From an uncultured bacterium (GTDB lineage Bacteria > Auribacterota > Tritonobacteria > UBA1439): a DNA stretch of 5,438 nt. The DNA lies in NCBI GenBank assembly GCA_937858775.1, contig CALLYX010000440.1, forward strand, positions 1-5,438, given 5' to 3'. Positions within the stretch are counted from its first letter, which is position 1. Every line of letters begins with the position of its first letter. The position numbers were made by a program, and so were the translations under genes. Positions 1-4,538 of the stretch are shown here, piece by piece. A model generated the notes under the pieces. That model was given only the letters and a program-made list of their open reading frames with translations. It searched no databases and had not been told where the DNA came from.

Positions 1-309
1 GATCTTGATGCCTCGACCCAGGCCTTGCTGAACCGTGGGGCGCGTCTGACCGAGTTGATGAAGCAGGCGCAATATTCACCGCTGACCAATGCGGAAATCG
101 TCTGCGTCATCTTCGCCGGCACCAACGGCTATCTTGACAAGATCTCGGTGAAGGATGTGGGCCGGTTTGAAGCCGATCTGCTTCGCCACCTGCGCTCCAA
201 AGGCAAAGCCTTGCTGGAAGACATCACCATGAAAGACCGGAAAGTTTCGGGCGATCTGGAGAAAGCCATGCGTGCAGAACTTGACGCTTTTGCGAAAGAC
301 TTCGCCTGA
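1..309 (+). CDS. atpA: F1Fo ATP synthase subunit alpha, C-terminal part (5' end outside window)
   Basis: Frame 1 is open from the first base to a TGA at 307-309 and gives the last 102 residues of the alpha subunit. This subunit forms the non-catalytic nucleotide-binding positions of the F1 head in ATP synthase, on the cytoplasmic face of the membrane. The piece is the C-terminal helical domain. Recognisable stretches are LLNRGARLTELMKQ (residues 9-22 of the piece), YSPLTNAEIVCVIFAGTNGYL and the terminal ELDAFAKDFA. The wording matches alphaproteobacterial, especially Rhodobacterales-like, AtpA. The next gene is atpG, 23 bases downstream on the same strand, which is the standard atpHAGDC order. 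Base composition is clearly less G+C-rich than in the genes beyond ~490. Identity is nearly certain. The taxonomic reading rests on remembered family sequences. Confidence 0.96.
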   Translation, partial: DLDASTQALLNRGARLTELMKQAQYSPLTNAEIVCVIFAGTNGYLDKISVKDVGRFEADLLRHLRSKGKALLEDITMKDRKVSGDLEKAMRAELDAFAKDFA

Positions 310-318
310 GGGCGGGGC

Positions 319-325
319 AGGGGAG
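319..325 (+). promoter_or_regulatory. Ribosome binding site of atpG
   Basis: AGGGGAG lies 7 bases before the ATG at 333 and fixes this start, giving the usual N-terminus MPSLKDLKNRI of alphaproteobacterial gamma subunits. Confidence 0.75.
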
Positions 326-332
326 ATAATCT

Positions 333-491
333 ATGCCCAGCCTTAAGGACTTAAAAAACCGCATTGGCAGCGTGAAGAACACGCGCAAGATCACCAAGGC
401 GATGCAGATGGTCGCGGCGGCAAAACTGCGCCGCGCCCAGGAAGCTGCCGAAGCCGCCCGTCCTTTCGCAGAGCGGATGACGGCGGTGATG
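333..491 (+). CDS. atpG: F1Fo ATP synthase subunit gamma, N-terminal fragment cut at the chimeric join
   Basis: The gamma subunit is the rotating central stalk that couples proton flow through Fo to catalysis in F1. Residues 1-53 are typical: MPSLKDLKNRI at the start, KNTRKITKAMQMVAAAKLRRAQ at 15-36 (the N-terminal coiled-coil helix, including the ITKAMQMVA signature) and RPFAERMTAVM at 43-53. A normal protein is about 285-295 residues. Here homology stops at about residue 53 (base 491). The same frame runs on to a stop at 699-701, but those ~69 residues read the antisense of rnfD and have no gamma character. The start follows atpA by 23 bases and has a good ribosome binding site. I read the truncation as an assembly or sequence join rather than a broken gene in a living cell. 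Confidence 0.93.
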
Positions 492-494
492 CAG
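473..494. other. Junction between an alphaproteobacterial atp operon and an rnf operon of another organism
   Basis: On the + strand, bases up to about 491 continue AtpG (AERMTAVM). On the - strand, bases down to about 473 continue RnfD (FGAGCGCITAVIR). Both readings are good family sequence across 473-491, so about 19 bases fit both parents, and beyond them each protein becomes nonsense. G+C content also changes here. There is no mobile element, target-site duplication or remnant of the missing gene ends. This is most simply an assembly chimera formed at a short shared sequence. Confidence 0.85.
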
Positions 495-1297
495 CCGCAC
501 CCCGCGCCGAATATGAGCCTCCCCTTCCACGAGAGCGGCACGGTCACCATGTCGGTCGCCATGAAGAGGGCGCCCAGCACCGCGCCGCCCGCAAGCACGG
601 CGAAAGCAGGGTCGCGGCCGCTCAGGCGGCTCGCGATCGCCAGGCATCCGAGGAACGATGCCGGGGCGTGCCAGGTGATATCCCTCCTCCAGAGGAGATA
701 GAGCGCCCCGGCCAGGAGGAGCAGCGTCGAGGTCTCCCCGATGCACCCCCCGGTCCGGCCGAGAAACATGTCCGCGTACGATGGCAGCGGGAGCGCGAGC
801 TTCTCCTTGATGATCCCGAGCGGGGTCGCGCAGGTGACCCCGTCGCAGGCGCCGTAGGGGCGCCAGGAGGTCATAGGCACCGGGTATGAGGCCAGGAGGA
901 AAGCCCTTCCGATCAGGGCGGGGTTGAAGATATTGAATCCGAGGCCGCCGAATGCCTGCTTGGCGATGGCGATGGCGGCGACGGAGCCGACGACGGTCAT
1001 CCATGTCGGAATGCCGGGTGGAAGATTGAATGCCAGCAGGATCCCGGTCACCACGGCGCTGCCGTCGGAGACCGTCACGGGTCTTTGCATGATCCTCTGG
1101 GCGGCCGCCTCCGCGAGCACGCACGATGCAACGCACGACGCCGCCACCCTCAGCGCGTCCAAGCCGAACGACCACACCCCCCAGGCAAGCGCGGGGAGAA
1201 GGACGAGGTTCACCCGCCACATGACCCTTTCGATCGTCTCCCCCTCGCTGACAAACGGGGGGGAGGAGAGGATAAGGAGACGTTTCGACTCAGCCAC
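473..1297 (-). CDS. rnfD: Rnf complex membrane subunit RnfD, C-terminus missing
   Basis: RnfD is an integral membrane subunit of the Rnf complex, which couples electron flow between reduced ferredoxin and NAD+ to Na+ or H+ transport. It is homologous to NqrB and carries covalently bound FMN. Visible family features are the QRPVTVSDGSAVVTGILLAF block (71-90), KQAFGGLGFNIFNPALIGRA (113-132), the DGVTCATPL flavinylation site (152-160, with Thr155 the expected FMN attachment residue) and GALFMATDMVTVPLSWKG (242-259). Hydrophobic membrane segments lie at about 30-48, 50-66, 81-115, 190-204, 213-223 and 232-247. The start is GTG at 1297, preceded by AGGAGG at 1308-1313, and it overlaps the rnfC stop by 8 bases. 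Family members have roughly 300-350 residues. Homology here ends at Arg275, where the chimeric join begins, so the last membrane segment is lost. The open frame continues to 224 but reads antisense atpG/atpA. Confidence 0.93.
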
Positions 1298-2612
1298 GCT
1301 TCCCCCCCCTCCTCGAGAGCTCGAGCTTCGCCCTCCGGAACCCTTGGATCTGGCCCATCCCGGAGGTGCAGACGAAGACGCACGCCCCGCACTCTATGCA
1401 ATCCCTGACGCCCAACTCGCCGGCGGCCTCCCAATCCCCCTTCTCCACCGCCCGCCGGATGAGCGCCGGGGAGAGCCCCATCGGGCAGACCTCGAGGCAT
1501 CGCCCGCAGCGTATGCAGGGGCGCTCGCGCCCCGCGGCGATCTCGCCCTCCAGCAGGGCGATGATCCCGGAAGTGCCTTTCACGATCGGGACATCCTCCG
1601 TCCCCTGGGCGACGCCCATCATCGGTCCGCCCATGATCAGCATCGCCGTGTCCGGGCTGAGTCCGCCGCTCTGCGCGAGCAGGTCGCCGAACGGCGTCCC
1701 GATCCTGACGAGCCAATTCCCGGGCTCCCCGACACCGCCTCCCGACACGGTGACCACGCGCTCGAACAGCGGCTTCCCGGCGCTCACGGCCTCCCAGACG
1801 GCGACGGCGGTCCCGACGTTCTGGACCACGGCCCCGACGTCCGCGGGGAGCGCCCCGGCAGGGACGCTACGGCCGATGATCGCGGCGATGAGCTGCTTCT
1901 CCGCCCCCTGCGGATATTTGACGCGAAGCGCCACGGGCTCTATTCCCCCGGCGGCCGCGGCCGCCGCCGAAACCGCCTCCAGGGCGTCCGGCTTGTTCGC
2001 CTCGATGCCGATGAACGCCTTTCCGACACCCGCCGCCCTCATCAAGACGCGGGTTCCAGCCACTACGTCGCGCGCGCGTTCGACCATGACGCGGTGGTCG
2101 GCGGTCAGGTACGGCTCGCACTCCGCCCCGTTCACGATGACGCAGTCAAGCCGCTTCCCGGGCGGCGGCGAGAGCTTGATGTGGGCCGGGAACTGGGCCC
2201 CGCCGAGACCGACGACGCCGGCCGTCCGTATGCGCTCCAGGAGCTCCTTCGGATCGGCGGCGAACGGGTCGGGCAGCCCCTCCCCCCACCCGCGCTCGTC
2301 CTTGCCGTCGCCCTCGATCTCGATCGCGGCCGCCGAGCCGCCGTACGGGACGGGAACCGGGCCGATCGCCCTGACGGTACCGGAGATGCTCGCGTGGATG
2401 GGGACGGAGACGGGCCCGCTCGCCTCGGCGATCGTTTCGCCGGTCCGCACGCGCTGCCCCGTGGACACGGCGGGGATGGGGGATTCCCCGGCGTTCTGCT
2501 TGAGCGGAATCCGTACGCGCGCGGGGAGGGCGGCGACCCGTATCGGCCGCGCCGCTGTCATCTCCTTGCGCCCGGGGGGATGGATCCCGCCGCGGAAGGT
2601 GCGCAGCCTCAC
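1290..2612 (-). CDS. rnfC: Rnf complex subunit RnfC (NADH-binding, two 4Fe-4S clusters)
   Basis: RnfC is the peripheral cytoplasmic subunit of Rnf. It is related to Nuo51/NqrA and is thought to exchange electrons with NAD(H) and pass them to the rest of the complex. The 440-residue protein is complete and of the short type. Features in order: RTFRGGIHPP (4-13), a barrel-sandwich segment at about 34-100, the glycine-rich FMN/NADH site GVVGLGGAQFP (132-142), NGAECEPYLT (161-170), an SLBB-like segment at about 285-355, and ferredoxin motifs with cysteines 366/369/372/376 and 405/408/411/415. The second motif ends CTSG rather than the usual CP. The start is GTG at 2612, because homology begins at VRLRTFRGG and GGAGG lies 4 bases upstream. 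The longer frame to 2837 would lie inside the upstream gene. It overlaps that gene by 4 bases (GTGA) and rnfD by 8, so translation is probably coupled. Confidence 0.96.
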   Translation of the reverse strand: MRLRTFRGGIHPPGRKEMTAARPIRVAALPARVRIPLKQNAGESPIPAVSTGQRVRTGETIAEASGPVSVPIHASISGTVRAIGPVPVPYGGSAAAIEIEGDGKDERGWGEGLPDPFAADPKELLERIRTAGVVGLGGAQFPAHIKLSPPPGKRLDCVIVNGAECEPYLTADHRVMVERARDVVAGTRVLMRAAGVGKAFIGIEANKPDALEAVSAAAAAAGGIEPVALRVKYPQGAEKQLIAAIIGRSVPAGALPADVGAVVQNVGTAVAVWEAVSAGKPLFERVVTVSGGGVGEPGNWLVRIGTPFGDLLAQSGGLSPDTAMLIMGGPMMGVAQGTEDVPIVKGTSGIIALLEGEIAAGRERPCIRCGRCLEVCPMGLSPALIRRAVEKGDWEAAGELGVRDCIECGACVFVCTSGMGQIQGFRRAKLELSRRGGKRG

Positions 2613-3472
2613 TCGACCTCCAGCCGGCGGACGTCGATGACCGGCACCCCGGAGAGATGGCGCGAGACCTCGTACCCCCAGATCCGCACCTTGTCGCCCA
2701 GGTGGTGGCTGAGGTTGATCGTCCGCGAATCCATGAGGCAGACGGCGCTCGGGAAGAAGAACCCCTGGACGAGGCAGTACGGCGCCCCGCTCAATCCCAT
2801 CGTCTCCGCGGCGACGATCTTCCCCTGCCGCCTGCACGGGATGCCCCCCGGGGGGGGCGCCGCGGACGGCACCCCTCCCGCGGACGCCGGCACCCGCGCC
2901 GCGTCGGGCGGCTTCACCTGGGGCCCGGAGGCCTGCGCCGGGCGCGGCTGGGCCTCAGCCGCCTCCGGCCCCCCGCCCTCGCCTTCCTCTTCATCCCCGG
3001 CGACGATGGCGATCAACTCGGCGCTCACCCACAACTCCACGCAGTCGGGGGCCTTGATCGCCGTCCACCCGCCGTCCTTTTCGATCTCGTCGACCTCGTC
3101 GCCGCGGTCGAGCTGGCAGAGAACGGTCGACTTCTCCGAGGGCTTCGCCCGGACATTGAGCCGGCCGCAGGCCACCTTTCCGCCGGCAAGATACCGGGTG
3201 GATACGTAGCACGGAACGTCTTCCGGCGCCTCGATCCGGTACCAGCCCTTCTCGAGGCCCGTGACGGTGACGCGCGCCCCGCGGTCGAGGCGGAAGACCG
3301 CCTCGTAGTTGAGGCTGCGCCCCGCGCGGAGGTTCGTCCTGTCGGTGGTGATCTCCCCGTCGCAAGGGAATCGCGGCGGTCTCGCCGCCCCCGCAAGATC
3401 AGCCGCGCCCGCGGCCGCCGCCAACACCGCCGCGGCGGCCGCCATCCCGCGTCCCGCGCCTGCAACTCTCAT
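2609..3472 (-). CDS. Exported protein with two bacterial SH3 domains, encoded directly before rnfC
   Basis: The 287-residue protein opens with a likely signal sequence: a short basic start (MRVAGAGRG), an Ala/Leu-rich core at 10-25 and possible cleavage near residues 25-30. Two SH3b repeats follow. The first spans about 36-96 (TNLRAG, KGWYRIEAP, CYVSTRYL). The second spans about 98-155 (LNVRAKPS, LDRGDEV, GGWTAIKAP, LWVSAEL). Residues 159-211 are an acidic then Pro/Ala-rich linker. A C-terminal domain at 213-287 looks all-beta, perhaps OB-like (GKIVAAET, GDKVRIWGYEV, GVPVIDVRRLEV). Bacterial SH3 domains usually bind peptidoglycan or other cell-wall ligands, so an envelope role is inferred; the exact function is unknown. 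Eight cysteines (37, 88, 102, 119, 144, 213, 233, 245) would fit disulfides outside the cytoplasm. The ATG at 3472 has a G-rich ribosome binding site about 8 bases upstream. The stop overlaps the rnfC start by four bases. Confidence 0.85.
   Translation of the reverse strand: MRVAGAGRGMAAAAAVLAAAAGAADLAGAARPPRFPCDGEITTDRTNLRAGRSLNYEAVFRLDRGARVTVTGLEKGWYRIEAPEDVPCYVSTRYLAGGKVACGRLNVRAKPSEKSTVLCQLDRGDEVDEIEKDGGWTAIKAPDCVELWVSAELIAIVAGDEEEGEGGGPEAAEAQPRPAQASGPQVKPPDAARVPASAGGVPSAAPPPGGIPCRRQGKIVAAETMGLSGAPYCLVQGFFFPSAVCLMDSRTINLSHHLGDKVRIWGYEVSRHLSGVPVIDVRRLEVE
2617..2621 (-). promoter_or_regulatory. Ribosome binding site deciding the rnfC start
   Basis: GGAGG on the - strand lies 4 bases before the GTG at 2612, inside the last codons of the SH3 gene. 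It supports the GTG that overlaps the upstream TGA, rather than a start further upstream in the same frame. Confidence 0.65.
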
Positions 3473-4232
3473 CGGTCACACCCCCCGCCCCCCGCCTTCC
3501 GGCGGGCGGCGCTCCCTTTCCGGCCCCGGCGAAGAGCCGATCGATGTCGCCCCGATCCATCCGCCGCCAGGCGCCCGGGGAAAGTCCGCCCAGGGACAGG
3601 CCGCCGATCGCGATCCTCCGCAACCGCCTCACGGGGCGGCCCACGGCGAGAAAGATCCGTTTCACCTGGCGGTTCCGCCCCTCCCGTATCCGCACGACGA
3701 CGCGTTCCCCGCCCTCGAACGCCTCCTCCCGGAGAATGTCGGCCGGGAGCGTCCTCCTGCCGTCGAGCACGATCCCCCGCTCGATCCCCCTGCGCCCCTT
3801 CGCATCCAGGGCGCCCTTGATTTCAACCTGGTACGTCTTCCCGATCGTCCCGCGCGGGTGCGCGACCCGCTGGGCGAAATCGCCGTCGTTGGTGAGGAGC
3901 AGGAGCCCTTCCGCGTCCGCGTCCAGCCGGCCCACGGTGTACAGCCTTTCCCGCACGCCTTTCAGGAGATCGTGGACGGTGCGGCGCCCCTTTTCGTCCC
4001 TGCTGGTGCAGATGAACCCGGGCGGCTTGTTGAGCATCAAGTAGACCTTGCGCGCCGGCCGCACGCGTTCCCCGTCGACCGCGACCACGTCCCTTTCCGG
4101 ATCCGCCTTCGCCCCGGGCCGGGTCACCGCCCTCCGGTTCACGGAGACGCGCCCCTCGAGGATGAGTTTCTCGCAGCCCCGCCTCGACCCTATCCCGGCG
4201 TCGGCCAGAATCTTCTGAAGGCGCTGCTCCAT
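3399..4232 (-). CDS. rluB: S4-domain rRNA pseudouridine synthase, RluB/RsuA family
   Basis: This enzyme family converts specific uridines in rRNA to pseudouridine; RluB modifies 23S rRNA near the peptidyl-transferase centre. An S4 RNA-binding domain (about 3-50: RLQKILADAGIGSRRGCEKL, EGRVSVN) is followed by the catalytic domain. That domain holds LNKPPGFICT (67-76), the active-site motif GRLDADAEGLLLLTNDG (101-117, catalytic Asp104), KTYQVEIKG and the late motif EGRNRQVKRIF (184-194). I chose ATG at 4232 because the S4 domain begins there. The same frame upstream to 4517 reads through another gene. The start is 11 bases after the small basic protein stop. As read, the protein has 277 residues and ends in a Gly/Arg-rich tail overlapping the next gene by 74 bases. 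One fewer G in the run at 3481-3493 would end it at 3476 with 251 residues, a more normal length. RluB versus a close paralogue is not certain. Confidence 0.9.
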   Translation of the reverse strand: MEQRLQKILADAGIGSRRGCEKLILEGRVSVNRRAVTRPGAKADPERDVVAVDGERVRPARKVYLMLNKPPGFICTSRDEKGRRTVHDLLKGVRERLYTVGRLDADAEGLLLLTNDGDFAQRVAHPRGTIGKTYQVEIKGALDAKGRRGIERGIVLDGRRTLPADILREEAFEGGERVVVRIREGRNRQVKRIFLAVGRPVRRLRRIAIGGLSLGGLSPGAWRRMDRGDIDRLFAGAGKGAPPAGRRGAGGVTDESCRRGTRDGGRRGGVGGGRGRG

Positions 4233-4243
4233 CCCGCCCCGCG

Positions 4244-4399
4244 TCAGCCGACGACCTTGGTCTTCTGGAGGCCCAGCGCCTTGTCTCCCTCTCTCCACTT
4301 TCCCTTCGTCTTCAGGATATCGATCCGTTCGTACCGCTTGAGAACGTTTCTCCGCACCTTGATCTTGCCGCTCCCGCCGAAACTCGAATGCCTGCTCAT
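4244..4399 (-). CDS. Small basic protein of the PVC-associated family (TIGR04137-like), 51 residues
   Basis: An ATG at 4397-4399 opens a 51-codon frame ending in TGA at 4244-4246. The protein begins MSRHSSFGGSGKIKV, has a core RRNVLKRYERIDILK (16-30), then GKWREGDKALGLQKTK (33-48). The pattern 'RNVL.R.ER...L...G.W.EGD...GL.K.K' matches the small basic protein family I know as TIGR04137, reported mainly from Chlamydiae, Verrucomicrobia, Planctomycetes and relatives. Function is unknown. The strong positive charge (about 16 Lys/Arg against 5 Asp/Glu) and the place before an rRNA-modifying enzyme make RNA or ribosome binding plausible, but that is inference. GAGGAG lies 8 bases before the ATG, and a promoter-like pair lies about 90 bases upstream. 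Another frame is open over the same bases, but that reading has no family resemblance. Family membership is recalled, not searched. Confidence 0.88.
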   Translation of the reverse strand: MSRHSSFGGSGKIKVRRNVLKRYERIDILKTKGKWREGDKALGLQKTKVVG

Positions 4400-4407
4400 C
4401 CGCACCG

Positions 4408-4413
4408 CTCCTC
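4408..4413 (-). promoter_or_regulatory. Ribosome binding site of the small basic protein gene
   Basis: GAGGAG on the - strand is 8 bases before the ATG at 4399. It is one of the clearest ribosome binding sites in the window and supports this short frame being translated. Confidence 0.75.
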
Positions 4414-4441
4414 TTTATCCGGGTCGTAGCGTCCCGCTGAT

Positions 4442-4538
4442 CCGGCGCGCCTCGCTTGAACTCCGGAGTGCCGATCATCGGGCCGCTTATTCTGAAGCAT
4501 ATCGCCTTGCCCGTCAAGGTGATTGGCCGGCGCGCCTC
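4442..4538. repeat. 12-base direct repeat CCGGCGCGCCTC, two copies 85 bases apart
   Basis: Copies lie at 4442-4453 and 4527-4538 and bracket the promoter candidate. Each contains the palindrome GGCGCGCC. In G+C-rich DNA this may be chance; an operator pair is possible but unproven. Confidence 0.5.
4489..4517 (-). promoter_or_regulatory. Sigma70-type promoter for the small basic protein / rluB / SH3 / rnf transcript
   Basis: On the - strand TTGACG (4517-4512, five of six matches to TTGACA) is followed after exactly 17 bases by CAGAAT (4494-4489, four of six matches to TATAAT). Both lie in the only sizeable gap in the right-hand part, just after the ABC transporter gene. Transcription would start near 4481, giving a leader of about 80 bases. 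The -10 area is the most A+T-rich patch nearby. No other gap downstream is long enough for a promoter, so the genes to rnfD probably depend on this one or on internal promoters I cannot see. Confidence 0.6.

Larger units (their letters stand above)
4400..4536. other. Gap between the ABC transporter gene and the small basic protein gene
   Basis: This 137-base stretch holds the promoter-like pair and a leader. It contains a short palindrome CTCCGGAG (4461-4468) and the first copy of the 12-base direct repeat CCGGCGCGCCTC (4442-4453). The second copy (4527-4538) runs into the transporter stop codon. I see no hairpin followed by a T-run, so no intrinsic terminator can be claimed for the transporter gene, and no known riboswitch pattern is evident. 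Confidence 0.6.

Noticed and set aside
224..472. Continuation of the rnfD frame to a stop at 224
   Set aside because: It is antisense to atpG and atpA; true RnfD sequence ends at the join.
492..701. Continuation of the atpG frame as a possible gamma-subunit variant or fusion
   Set aside because: These residues are the antisense translation of rnfD, so the extension is a product of the join.
1366..2640. 424-codon open frame on the + strand
   Set aside because: Antisense to rnfC; Ser/Pro/Thr/Arg-rich with no recognisable motif.
2613..2837. N-terminal extension of the rnfC frame
   Set aside because: It lies within the SH3 gene, and RnfC homology begins at the GTG at 2612 with a ribosome binding site just before it.
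2844..2857. C6G8 palindrome as a possible terminator or structured element
   Set aside because: It lies inside the SH3 gene linker encoding Pro and Gly codons, with no T-run after it.
924..3209. 761-codon open frame on the + strand
   Set aside because: It runs antisense to rnfD, rnfC and the SH3 gene, which all have clear family motifs. Its translation is Arg/Pro/Asp-rich with no domain, as expected of a high-G+C shadow.
4233..4517. N-terminal extension of the pseudouridine synthase frame upstream of 4232
   Set aside because: It overlaps the small basic protein gene in another frame and has no family similarity; the S4 domain begins at the ATG at 4232.
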